64,000 bases of DNA, taken from positions 3,286,001 to 3,350,000 of the forward strand of contig JAEMBT020000001.1 in assembly GCA_018873245.2 (NCBI GenBank), written 5' to 3'. The stretch comes from Archegozetes longisetosus. Taxonomy: Eukaryota > Arthropoda > Arachnida > Sarcoptiformes > Trhypochthoniidae. Positions within the stretch are counted from its first letter, which is position 1, and every line of letters begins with the position of its first letter. Positions 22,446 through 34,540 of this stretch are shown piece after piece. The translations under genes and the position numbers were made by a program. Below the pieces are notes generated by a model. That model saw nothing but the letters and a program-made list of their open reading frames with translations. It searched no databases and was not told the DNA's origin.

Positions 22446-23011
22446 TAGATAGTAAGTAAACATGAAAAACTAGACATAAATGATGTCCTAGTTACTATTG
22501 GAATATCGAAATTTTGAAAATTCATAACTTCGCCCACAGAAGGAACTTTGAGAATCCGATTGCATATTCTTAAAAAGTATGTTTAGATAGAAGTTTAAGA
22601 AAATTTTGGTGGGTGTGGCTTAAAATTTTTTGGTGGGCGGAGCTTAAAAATGGTCGGATGTGGGCGTGGCTTGAGAATTTTATTTGTCATGTAATGCTGA
22701 TAACAAATATATATAAATGTAATTGCTACATTAGCTTTACGGAAAGTAAAAGCCAGTCAAAGTTTTGAAAAATCGAAATTTGAATGTTTATAACTCCGCC
22801 TGCAGAAGGAATTTTGAGGATCCGCTTTCATATTTTTAAACAGTACATTTAGATAAAAATTTAAGATAAATTTGGTGGGTGTGGCTAAAAATTTTTTGGT
22901 GGGCGGAGCTTAGAAGTGGGCGGAGGTGGTTTTGCTTGTCGAGTCATGCTGATAATAAACATATAGATATGTAATGGTTTTCCCAGCTTCACACAAAAGC
23001 AAAAGCCAACC
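22446..23011. repeat. Right terminal inverted repeat of the Merlin element
   Basis: Reverse complement of 19203-19770. Between the transposase stop and this repeat (21660-22445) there is only AT-rich sequence. Confidence 0.9.
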
Positions 23012-26000
23012 GAAATATCTAAATCAAACTGGAGTAAACATATAAAAACTAAAAAAAATTTAGAAAGAATTAGAGAAAATGAACAAAGTGAATTAAAGTA
23101 TTGTGGAATTTGTAATATTTATGTCTTAGAATCAGAGTTGTGGGTGTATTAAATCACGTTAACACAAAATAAAGATAAGGATATTTAGAAAATTAATAAT
23201 AAAAAAGCTAAAGAAATTAAAAAGAAAACCAAGAAGGAGAAGAAATTTCCAAGATATTGACTTTGAAACAAATGATTATATTGTAAAAAAGTCAGAAACT
23301 TTAGATGGGTCTTTTTTAACGTTAAGAATAACTCCAAAGAATGATATTAGTTCAGTTAATGTTCTAATGGAAGAATTACCAGAATTAATGTTTGAAAGAG
23401 TGAAATATATTCTAGAGAAAAATACATATAAGTTACAGATAGTATTAAAAGGTAAATTCAGAAAATTTCATCCAGCGATTGGACAAGAGGAATTTGAAGA
23501 CTTACCAGTACCTTCCAAAAATAAAATAATATTGAATGAATTTGAGATAGAAGAAACAATTCATGCTTTACTCCTTGAAATTCATGAAGAGATAGAATCA
23601 TGGGATAATAACGAAGGATATTGGCACTTGGTTAATGTCATCAATGTTGACTTCAAACTAAGAGAATATAAACCATTATCAGGTTCTTCTTATATCGAAT
23701 TACCAAAATGGATTTACAATAAAAAAGCAACAGTTAATATTAAAAATGAAGATCAGAAATGTTTTAAATATTGTTTACAGTATCATAAACATAAGAATGA
23801 AATTACTCATCATTCAGAAAGAGTATCATGGTATAGTAAATGGGATAATGATTATGACTTTACTAACATCAAATTTCCAGTTGAAGTGGATGATATAAAA
23901 AAGTTTTGTAAGCAAAATAATATATCAATAAACTTATATTTTGTTAATGAAAAAAGTATACAACCTTATTTAACTTGTTCTCAAGATGAAAAGAAATCAG
24001 ATCATGTAAATTTACTTTTAACAGAAGACAATGATAGATCTCATTATGTTTACATAAAAAACTTACCAAAATTAGTTAGAGATCGATTAACGAAACATGA
24101 ACATCATCATTTTATATGTGAAAGATGTTTCTATCATACAGAAAATGTAGAATTATTCAGAAGACATCAAACTCTATGTGATCATTACTTTGACAATGAA
24201 AAAGCTCTTCCTATTCTTCCTAATGAAAAAGATAATATTTTAAAGTTTAAGAATTTTCATAAAACTATAAGAGTTCCTTTGGTTTATTATGCTGATTTAG
24301 AAGCTATTTTTAAAAAATTAAATCATAAAAGATTAAAAGCACGACATGAGGCTTGTGCTTATAGTTTCTTAGGAATAAGTACTTTCTACAAAAACTTTTA
24401 AAAATATACAGGTACTTCAGCTAAAGATACTATGAGTAACTTTGTACAAACACTTATAGAGGAGGGAAAAAAGTTGAATGAGTTACTAATTAAACGATTA
24501 GAAGAATTTAAGAAACCACGACTTAATAATGATGACTTATTAAAGTTTGAAAAGGCAGAAATATGTCTCTTCTGTAATAAAGAGTTTAGTGAAGTTGATA
24601 TAAAGGTTAGAGATCATTGTCATGTAACTGGAAAATTTAGAGGAGCTGCTCATCAATCATGTAATTTGAATGTTAGAACCTCATTAAAGTTACCAGTCTT
24701 TTTATTATTATTATTATTATTATTGATTTCAAGAACATGTCTTAAAATATACAATAATTTAAAAATAATTATTTAAAGATTTAAAAAAATTTTTAAGATT
24801 ACATTCATTTCGTATGTTTTGAGGCAAATCATTGAAGAGAGTTACTGAAATGTCAAATAAATGCTTATCAGATTTTGAAATCCTATTTATTTTCTTTTTG
24901 CACTTAATTCCATGCCTTGAAGTTTCATAAAATTCAATATTACTGAAGCACTCATTTTTTATTTCGGGAAACCTTTGCTTAATTTTGAAAAACAATTTTA
25001 AGATCTGTATTTTTCTTCTCTTTTCCAATGAATCAATTTTCAAAAATTTAAGTCTTTTCTCATAATTTAATTCAAATTTTCCTAATTTAAAACAGATGAA
25101 TTTAGAGATTTTACGTTGAATTTTCTCTAGTCTATCAATTTGTGTTGCGTTATATGTAAGACTTTTTCCACAACGGGAGTGGATATGACTTTAAGCACTT
25201 CATTCGGAAGCTTTACAAGATTGATAGAAACATTAAGATTATATCCCAAACTGAAGAGAAATACTTTTCTATTACTGTTAAAGTTGAAGAAACTAATATC
25301 CAATTTGAATTCAAAGACTCACTCAAATTTTTATTGAAATCAATTGATAAATCAGCTAAGGTGTTATATGATAAGGATAATGCTGGAATTAGAAACTTTA
25401 AGAATTTAACTTCTTATTTTAAAGACTTACCTGTTGAGATCCTAGAATTACTAGTACAAAAAGGTGTATTTCCTTATTCATATCTTGATAGTTTTGACAA
25501 GTTAGAATCTACAAAATATCCAAGATATGAAAATTTCTATGATAATCTTAAAGATACAAATATAGATATTGATGATTATGAAAGAGGCAAAAATTTATGG
25601 GATTATTTTAAATTTAAAACATTCAAAGAATACATGGAATTATATTTAACTTGTGATGTTTTGATTCTTGCTGATTATTTTGAATCATTTAGGGAATTAT
25701 CATTAAAACATTATGGTTTAGATCCAGCCTATTATATCTCAAGTCCTGGACTATCTTGGGGTGCAATGTTAAAATACACAGGAATCGAATTAGAATTACT
25801 AACAGACCAAGATATGTTGTTAATGATAATGGAAGGTATAAGAGGTGGATTGTCTTGCATTATGAAACGATATGTTGAAGCAAATAATAAATATATGATA
25901 AACTATGATCCAACAAAAGAATCATCATATCTTGTTCCTGTTGATGCTAACAATTTATATGGTGATGCTATGTCCTTTAAAATACCTTGTAAAGCGTTTA

Positions 26001-26940
26001 AATGGTGTTCAACAGAAGAAATTAGATATTTAGAAGAACAGTTACGTGAAATTCATGATGATAATAATATCGGTTATACACTAAAAGTTAGTTTAGATTA
26101 TCCTAAAGAATTACATGATAAGCATAATGACTACTCATTTTTCCCTATTCATAAGGATATTAAGAATGAAGACCTATCTCCATATCAAAAGAAACTAAGA
26201 AAGATAACAAAATCTAGAAAGTTAATTACAAGTTTAGAACATAGAGAAGGGTTAATATGTGATTATCCAACATTGAAACAAGCAATTCAACATGGACTTA
26301 AACTTAACAAGATTGAGTGTGTTATAAAGTATGAACAAAAAGATTGGTTAAAATCTTATATAGATCTAAATACAAAACTAAGACAAGAAGGTACTTCTGA
26401 GTTTGAGAAAGACTTCTTTAAACTAATGAATAATTCAGTTTATGGATAAACTATAGAGAATGTACTCTAGAGACAAGATATAAAGTTCTGCTGCGAGAGA
26501 AAGAAAGTATTAAGGTATGTGAAAAGATTAATTTCAAACGTGAAACAATATTTACTAAGAACCTTGTAGCTCTCCATATGAATCGATTACAAGTCAAGTA
26601 TAATAAATCAATCTATGCTGGCTTTTGTGTACTTGAAATGTCTAAATGGAGAATGTTCAAGTTTGTACATGAGTATTTGAAACCAAAATGGGTTGATAAA
26701 GTCGAAGTTGTACAAACAGATACTGATGGCTTAATGCTTCATATTAAAACAGAAGACTTCTATGAGGATATAAAGAATGATATTGACAAATGGTTTGATA
26801 CTTCCAACTTTTCTAAAGATAACAGATTTAGTATTAAGCCTAAAAATAAGATGAAATTAGGTTGCTTTAAGATAGAAACATTTGAGAATTTCACTGACTC
26901 TGAATGACAAACCTTACCCATCAGCACAGGGCCAATATTG
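23012..26940 (+). pseudogene. Polinton-type protein-primed DNA polymerase B, decayed
   Basis: Reads in order: a zinc-finger-like YCGICNIYVLESELW near 23105 with a stop where the His should lie; a long frame 23367-24401 with a C2H2-like finger (HHFICERCFYH...HQTLCDHY) and exonuclease motif I VYYADLEAIF; a treble-clef EndoVII-like finger CLFCNKEF...RDHCHVTGKFRGAAHQSCN (24555-24670); GSGYDFKHFIRKL after the LINE insert (about 25173-25211); polymerase motif A PVDANNLYGDAM, motif B LMNNSVYG and motif C VVQTDTDGLML. This is the protein-primed PolB of Polinton/Maverick elements and adintovirus-like relatives. It carries stops at 24399, 26447 and near 26469, frameshifts, and a C-terminal cut at 26907. 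No integrase, protease, ATPase or capsid genes are nearby, so only this fragment remains. Confidence 0.88.
24704..25161 (-). mobile_element. 5'-truncated LINE tail inserted in the PolB frame
   Basis: 458 bp flanked by CTTTTT on both sides (24698-24703 and 25162-25167), a likely target duplication; removing it restores the polymerase reading LPV^FFHNGSGYDF. The minus strand encodes a LINE reverse-transcriptase C-terminus: ATQIDRLEKIQRKISKFI, then SLEKRRKIQILKLFFKIKQR and LFNDLPQNIRNECNLKNFFK, ending with NYF and a stop at about 24759. At its 3' end is a (TAA)n tail (plus strand ATT repeats, 24703-24726), as in CR1/L2-like LINEs with microsatellite tails. Confidence 0.85.
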
Positions 26941-28379
26941 GCCATTTTAACTTTTGCTTTTATCCTCAAGTTTTAAGTAGAGGTAACAATAGAAGATTTA
27001 ACTAAAGATAGAAATAATTGGTTGAGTCATTTGATTTATTTAAAATTTATCTTCTCAAATCTTTAATGAACAATTTACATATTCGTTTGTTTACCTCAAT
27101 AATAAAAAAGTAAAAGAGTTCATAGAATGAGCCCCATCTTTATTTGCTTATTTTTCGAGATAATATAAATACCTAATGCTTGTGCTTAAAATCTCGTTAT
27201 ACTTTTAATTTATGTGTAAATTAAAGCCTATAATTTCTCCAATTTTTTAATCAGTATCTTCAAACTTATTGGTCACATTAATGTTCAACGAATCCTAAAA
27301 TAACTTTTTGACCTAAATCAAACAATTCTTCAGTTGAATCTCAGTATGGGTGCACTCAAAAGTTTGATAATTGTAAAAAACCATCATAAATAATTCGTTG
27401 TTGACATCCTTTGCATCAAACCATAATATAAAAGATATTAACAAGACTGTTAATTAGTAGAAAATTAGTGTAGTAAAACAGCAATCATAACAAATTACAG
27501 ATCAAATTTGGCAACAAATAAATGTGCGTCACAAGAAGGTTGATATAACAACGGAGCTTTTCTTGTAGCTATTACACTCTATGAAGCTTTTTTTAAAGAA
27601 ATATTGACGATTTAACAATAAGAGGGCTTTTTCATTTAATTGTATATGTTATTGCATTGAAATTTGGGATAATTTCTTGATCATAATTTTTAAATTTTTG
27701 AACCTATTATGAATAATTTTAGTTTATGAATGTTGAATGACAAAATTTGATAAGACGAAATTAACGAAATTTAGTTATACGCCTTTCAGAAGATATTAAT
27801 TTTCGAAAACGGGCATGAACTTCATCGAGAACTAAATCAATTAATCATGTCCGGGCCTTTACCACATTGTATTTATTTTTTCTTAATCACAGCCACTTTT
27901 GCATTAGATTCTTTGTCTACAACTCATTTTCTATGTTAACTTGTTGAATCGATATACATTATGCATTATTTGTCAATTGCTAAATTACTTTTAAAAGTTA
28001 ATTAAACTCGAAGAAAATTTTTTTTTGATTTAAACGCAATAAAGTGTATACTTCGTAAAGATGAAAAGCTGAACATTCAAACGGATGAATCATTAAAACA
28101 TTCATCGCATTCGTTGTATAAGCCTTTATTGGCACAATCGTTAATTTGATTAGTTTTTTAACTTAAAATAATTTCGATTTCGATTAAAACAGATGATAAA
28201 ATGCATAACTTTGTCATTCAATTGAAGTTAACCATTAACACTAAAATTAATTAAAAATGACTCTAAACAATGAATCGATTGCACAAAACGCTCAACATTA
28301 TAAATGATTACTTAAACTTAAGCTAAACTTTATTACTGCTTACAATTCAACTCTAATGTAATATACATAAACTGATTGG
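26941..28379. other. Intergenic, no feature seen
   Basis: AT-rich spacer between the polymerase remnant and the fukutin-like gene, without recognisable content. Confidence 0.45.
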
Positions 28380-28822
28380 AAACAATTGTGCTTACCTAAG
28401 AGTCTGATAATCAAATTCAATTGTTCGATATATTGGTGTGCATTATAAAAGTTTACACTTATCAACTGATCCATGATTAATATATCAACAGGGTGTCAAA
28501 TAACCTACTCATTATCAACAGATAGACCTATTGTAAAGTATTATTAGGCAAATATGCGTAGTGTAGTAAGTCTAAAGTGTATTTGATTTATGTGGACAAT
28601 AAATATATTAATTTTTTTGTACTGAAACGTAATTATTCATTAGTTATAACAAAATTTGATTGTGTGTTAAAAAGGTCACATCATGTAAGTATCATCAATG
28701 ATTAGTCGTTGATTTATGAATATCGTTTTATCAATAATACGTAATTGTGTTTCACTTTTCATGGAGTTTTCTTCAGTCATATTTTCTTTGGTTCTTCATT
28801 TTTTGTGTCTCAAACCCATAAC
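28380..28822 (+). promoter_or_regulatory. Upstream region of the fukutin-like gene (duplicated)
   Basis: This stretch recurs in diverged form at 32755-33065 (shared ACCTAAGAGTCT, ATAAAAGTTTACA and GTGTAGTAAGT/AAGTGTGTTTG type strings), upstream of a duplicated exon 2 piece. It presumably holds the promoter; I cannot point to specific sites. Confidence 0.4.
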
Positions 28823-31800
28823 ATGGACTCAACAGAAACATTCATTCGTAGAGATAAATGCTCTTATTTTCGTTGCTTAAGTGTTTTAATTCTTTTCATC
28901 ATAACTTTGATGATAGTTGTTTATGACTCTAACGATTCGTTATATTTCAATAAAATCTCATCAAAATTTCGTTATATTAATCGTACTTATGGAAATGTAT
29001 GTCTTTACAATAAGATTTTCTATCATAAAATTAACTAGTCTTGCAAATTTCATTAGTTAACAGAAAATAATTCGAAACTTTTTTCTGACGAAGTTTATGA
29101 GTTTTTAAAATTTGTGGAAAAGAATGACATCAAGATATTTGTAATCGATCCAATCATACTTTTCAAACTATTGAGTATCGAAGAAAAAGATCTACTTATC
29201 AAACGACAACTCGTTGATCATTCAATAGTTGAAAATACTGGAAACGATAACACAAAATGTATTTGTTTTGGAGTTTTTCAAAATGATGTGCAACGATTGG
29301 AAGTAAGTATTCTAAAAGTATTTTTCATTCAAAATAAAAATATCACATTTGTGTTTTAGAAGTTTTAAAATTTTTATTTAACAACTTTTTGAAAACATAG
29401 TTTTACTAGGATTCTATAAGTCTTAATGTCTATTCAAACTTGTTATCTGCTTAGCTGTCATTGTATTGAGTGAAAAATTGCAGTTTTTGTTGAAAGATCG
29501 TAAAGTTTCAATTCGGACTTTAGAGCAGAAAATCTTTTTAACTTGAGTAAAAATTGGGTTATTTAATAAATCTGAGCCTTTTCCAATCTGTTATGCAATT
29601 AAATCAATCGTTACGAATTGTGTTTGCAATCGGCTAACTGTTGTTGATATTAAGGAGCTTTGAGTGATAAGAATTAATTTTCTAAACCGAATATATAATA
29701 TATAGAATAGAGTTCACTTTCTTATGAAACAGATATCCTAGATTTCAATTTTTATATTTTAATCAATAGCTGCGTCAACTCTGTTCTATTGCATAAACTT
29801 AATCTTTACCTAAAAGTACAACAGCTCTGTATATAATTTTGATTGTGCATCAGAGTTTTACTTCATATTAAAGAAAATATACTTAAAATAGGTTCTCGCT
29901 GGTTTTTAACCGGATTTATAGCGCGAAACTTTTAGAACTGGTGTAAAAACAAATAAACGATGTTTGCAGTATTTTAATTATTTGCATAAAATCAAGTTTA
30001 GTGTAAACTTTTACCCAAATTTGGGGAAAGTAGGCATTGAAAAGTCAACTAAAAATAATCTGATGCACCATCAAAATTATATATAGAGCTCTTCTGCCAT
30101 AGCCTCAGTCAGATTTAATGAAAAATATCTTAAAATATGTGCTTCTCCTAAGAAAATGCACGAACTTTGATTATATTTTTAAAATATAGTATCAGAAACA
30201 CTAATATGATTTTTAGAAAAAAGACCATCAAAATCAATTTATAGTAGAAATTAGAACATTATTTTTCATATAAGTTCCTACATGACAGTGACTAAAAAAG
30301 TGTGACGAAAAATGCTGCTTCTCTCAAGTCATTGGACAGACTATTTTCGTATAAAGCATTTACCGTATTATCTGGCATGCAATGGTATCTAAATTTCTGA
30401 CGAAGGGTGCAATGCTATTGAGATTGTCTTGCATCTAATTTTGCTAATGACTTAGTATTAACCTTAGAAGATATAATTTTTGAATCGATTATATTTTAAT
30501 TAAAGCCGATTTGATTTAAATGTAATGTTTAGTCTCTTAATGAATAAATTGTTGTCCTTAAATCTTTGTATATGAAATACCATTACATGCAATGTTACGT
30601 TGATTTCTAAGAATAGGTGTAATACTATTGAGATGTGATTGGATGAGATTTCGGTAAAACTAAAACCATTGAATATGACTCAATATTGCATGCAATATTA
30701 AGCCAGATAATACGGTAATATGTAAATACTTGTAATCCAAAAATTAATATTCAAATAGCTTTAAATTGGAAGAAATAAAAATATAATATTTTTATTAAAA
30801 GTATTTACATATTAGATACTATATATGAAAAATACAGTCAGAAAGTTTGTCCACTGACTTGGGAGAAACGGCAATTTTAGTCTTGTTAATGTAGAAATTT
30901 ATAATATGAAAAAATAAATTACAATTTTCTAATTCCTACTACAAATTGATTTAGATGATTATTTTCTAAAAGCCACATTAGTATATCTGATATCATATTT
31001 AAAAATATGATCAAACTTTATGCATTGTTTTTAGAGAAGCATCCATTGTTAGCATTATACACTGAAACAGTTCTTATCTATTCTTGGTTGACCTAATGTT
31101 TATCAGTCAGTATTGTATTTATGAAGCCATCCAAACAGTATATAACAATTTCACTTCACAATAATTTTGAAAAAAGTAAACAAGTTAGAAGTTTATCATA
31201 AACTGATGTATTTACAAATTTACTATTATAATGAATTAAATAAAATTTTTAATACCGTTTTCAGGCAAAATTAAAAGCTAAGAGAATATTTAATAGTCAG
31301 TCTATATTTGAGGGAATCGATGGAAGTCAAAGGCATTGGAATAAAACTGAAATCTCTTATGTAACAACTCATATATTTTATGTGAAAAATAATGAATGCA
31401 TTCAAATATCTGTGATTTATAATCGCAATAATTTCCTATGGATTGGAAAATTATCTCCAGAAATATCAAATAAAACACTTCCACAAAAGGATTTTCATTT
31501 TGGTAAACATGAGGCAGCATTTGATAGGTTTGAGTTAATAAAATTAGCTTTCAAAGAAGCTGAATTTTACGTCCCTGATGAAAGCGCGCACTTTATTGGA
31601 CAAATCAAATCATCAAAATTCATTGAATGCAATTTCGAATCGGCCAAAAACTTCAGTACAAATAACAAAAATGACTTATTTGGTTCAGCCGATATGAACT
31701 GGAAAGTTGAAGGAGCTATTTTAGCCCTCAAAAGATTTACGAAGAAACTACTTATTCCTTTTTACATTTCAAGTGGAACATTACTGGGATGGTATCGACA

Positions 31801-32329
31801 GTGCGGCGCCATTCCATATACTAGTGATGTCGATACCGCCACTTGGGCCATATATGCTTCTGAACAAATGACTCAATTATTTATTAATAATAAAGTTGGT
31901 CTGAGAATGGCGTATATTTATGGTTTGGTAGAAAATGGATATCAATATGCTTTCTATTCGGAAGAAAATCTACGGATTGATCTGTTTTATACTTACAAAG
32001 AAGGCGATAATCTTACATATACTGGTCATCGACCGAGCAAAAAAATATACTTTCGCTATATTTATCCATATTTTACACTCTGTTCGGCTGAACTGTTAGG
32101 TCTCAAAGTATTGGTTCCATGCGATCCAATTAAAGTTGTTACAACAGGTCTGCATTCATTTAACTAATTTAAACAAATGATCGAATTAATGCGTTTTTCA
32201 AATACAGAATATGGAGATGAATGGTATAAACCAAAGAAATCGTGGAATTATATGTCATCTGCATTTAATATCGGACCCATGAAATACTGGACTGATGAAG
32301 AAGCAAAACGTGCCTATAAAGAGCTATAA
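28823..32329 (+). CDS. Fukutin-like (LicD-fold) phosphotransferase, four exons
   Basis: Exons 28823-28996, 29057-29302, 31265-32147 and 32208-32329 give 474 residues, against 461 for human fukutin, a Golgi ribitol-5-phosphate transferase that builds the alpha-dystroglycan glycan. Exon 1 carries a type II signal anchor (residues 19-33, LSVLILFIITLMIVV). The catalytic LicD region is in exon 3: GTLLGWYRQCG at 311-321 and SDVD with the DxD acids at 328 and 330, then LRIDLFYTYK. Exon 4 ends YGDEWYKPKKSWNY and KYWTDEEAKRAYKEL, the normal family C-terminus. Introns 1 and 3 are 60 bp each (28997-29056 and 32148-32207, the latter with TTAACTAAT as a branch site); without them the frame hits TAG at 29036 and TAA at 32165. 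Intron 2 is 1962 bp. All junctions are GT-AG and keep frame. Short introns are inferred, not observed. Confidence 0.82.
29303..31264 (+). other. Large intron of the fukutin-like gene
   Basis: No gene inside. Its first ~530 bp (29303-29830) are duplicated at 33187-34540. Several pairs of similar segments occur (for example GCATGCAAT...T strings near 30378, 30597 and 30699) without a clear element. Confidence 0.7.
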
Positions 32330-32432
32330 GATTAGATATATGTTTTGTATTTGACTCATATGATAATCTCATAGTTTCTTATGTAATAGTCAGCAATACT
32401 TATATCTAAATCAAATAATTACTAAGAAGATA

Positions 32433-32438
32433 AATAAA
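32433..32438 (+). terminator. Polyadenylation signal AATAAA
   Basis: AATAAA about 104 nt beyond the proposed stop at 32327-32329. Confidence 0.55.
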
Positions 32439-32754
32439 TTTGAAAACTTAGTTCTTTTGAATTAAGTTGAAACAGTTTTATGTTAGATATAGCAAATATC
32501 AAAATGATAAATGCATTCAATATTTTCCAAATTGCTTATTAATTCCTTGATGTAACGCAATCAGATTTTATATGAAATACGATGGTGAAAAAATGAGAGA
32601 TTTTGGTCAAATTATGACAACTCACTCATTGAATATTAAGCATTGAAAATAAAAATTAGTTTTTAGTATTTTTGAGTATTAAGTCATACTCAAAATGAAT
32701 AAAAATAAATGTCAATCGTTTTCTATTCAATCCAAAACATGCTTTTGTTTTAGT

Positions 32755-34540
32755 ATTTTGTGCTATTTTTATGCTTACCTAAGAGTCTAATAACTGAGTT
32801 TACTTATTTGTTATACTGGTTTCTAATATAAAAGTTTACATCTATTGATTGATTCAATATAATTTATTATATCATTAAGACGTGAAACGATTTTTTCGTT
32901 ACCAGCGAATAGATTTGTTATAAACCATTAATAGTTATAAATGTGAAGTGCAGTCATTTTAAAGTGTGTTTGGTTTATGTGAATATTGTAAGTAATACTT
33001 TTTGAACCGAAACATTCATCAACTATAGCATATGATTAAGTGTAAGAAAAATATCAAACGAGTGCAAAGAAAAAGACCCACTTATCAAACGACAACTCTT
33101 TGATCATTCAATAGTTGAAAATACTGGAAACAATAACACAAAATGTATTTGTTTTGGAGTTTTTCAAAATGATTTGCAACGATTGGAAGTAAGTCTTCTA
33201 AAAGTATTTTTCATTCAAAATAAAAATATCACATTTGTGTTTTAGAAGTTTTAAAATTTTTATTTAATAACTTTTTGAAAACATAGTATAGTTTTACTAG
33301 GATTCTATAAGTATTAATGTTTGCAAGTCTCAATATCTATTCAAAGAAGTTGTCCGTACATGCATGGAAGATTCGCCCACTCCTGAATTTGACCACCTTA
33401 CCCCATTTATGTATGTAGGAGCTCAAGTGGAGTATAATGACATTTTCAGATTCCCGTTATCTACTATGGGGGGCCCTCAAAACCCAAAAATCCCCCAACT
33501 TTAGAGGCTTATAGCACAAAAACTATCACATCTAAAGTAAAGAGAACTGGTATACTTATAGACGATGTTAAACTGTGTATAATATTATCAGATTGTATCA
33601 AGGTCACAACTAATCCTTAATAAGCTAGTAATTCAAAAATTGGAGATCCTTAAAGGCTTATTTCAAAATTTTACCCCTAAGATTTAGAACTTTTGAATTA
33701 TGATTTTGTATTAACACTTTACCATGTATATAACTTATGAGAAAAAACTCCTAAATCTCAGGGTTAAAAATGTTGAAAAACGACTTAAATGTTTAATATG
33801 TAGAATGTATAGCTAGAGTCGTAGAATAGAATTGATTTAGCAATCAATATGTAAGGAAAGCTCTGTTAACGTTAGTAGACTTTACTAAAGACTGGTAATT
33901 GATATATTATCGCAATGTTCTTATTTTAATGATCAACTAGCACACTTTAATTATGATTCAAAGTTATTGAGCTAAGAATAAATACTTAAAATGATTAATA
34001 ACTTTTGCCTATAACTTTTAAACCTATGGGCCAATTTTAATCTGACCAACAAGACTTTTGCGCAGCTTGATGAGAGCTTTCCATTGATATATATATCGAT
34101 ATATTTTATAGTAGGCGAATCTCCCATTGATCTACGGATAACCTCTTTATTATCTGCTTAGCTGTCATTGTATTGAGTAAAATATTCGATTTTTGTCGAA
34201 AGATCGTGAAGTTTCAATTCGGACTTTAGAGCAGAAAATCTTCTTTACAGAAAATTTCAGGAAAGAAATTAAATAAGTTGAATCTTTTCCGATCTGTTAC
34301 ACAGCTAAATCAATCGTTACGTATTGTGTTCGCAATCGGCTAATTATTGACAGAAATACTCTTGATTTGAAAGAACTTTGTTTTTGAATTCAGAATCAAT
34401 ATTCTAAACTGTATAATAAAATAAAGAAGATTCACTTATAAAACATAATGTTTTAGATTCCGGTTATGTTTTAATTAAAAACGGCATTATCTCTATTCCA
34501 TTGAATGAACTTAATCTTTACATGAAAGTACAATACCATA
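32755..34540 (+). pseudogene. Partial duplicate of the fukutin-like 5' region
   Basis: Diverged second copy of 28380-29830: promoter-like part at 32755-33060, the second half of exon 2 at 33070-33186 (KDPLIKRQLFDHSIVENTG..., nearly identical to the first copy and ending at the same GTAAGT), and the start of intron 2, interrupted by an 806-bp element (33343-34148). Exon 1, the first half of exon 2, and exons 3-4 are missing, so it is a non-functional fragment from tandem duplication. Confidence 0.85.
33343..34148. mobile_element. 806-bp element with ~37-bp inverted ends
   Basis: Begins AAAGAAGTTGTCCGTACATG and ends with the reverse complement of AAAGAGGTTATCCGTAGATC; inside both ends lies GATTCGCC. 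The first fukutin copy lacks it (its sequence runs straight from TCTATTCAAA to TTATCTGCTTAG), which confirms an insertion. No open frame; a non-autonomous DNA transposon. No clear target duplication. Confidence 0.7.

Larger units (their letters stand above)
19203..23011 (+). mobile_element. Merlin DNA transposon, 3.8 kb
   Basis: Bounded by GGTTGGCTTTT at 19203 and its reverse complement ending at 23011. Terminal inverted repeats are very long: 19203-19770 and 22446-23011. Each consists of two related subrepeats of about 240 bp, both beginning GGCTTTTACTTT and containing GCTCCGCCCACC and CCACACCCACCAAA. Inside is an ISXO2/IS1016-like transposase, the hallmark of the Merlin superfamily. The 8-9 bp duplications expected of Merlin are not present: CACTTAAAT lies to the left and GAAATATCT to the right, and the two flanks belong to different elements (LINE and PolB), so the element has been rearranged at one side or at its insertion site. 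Confidence 0.85.
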
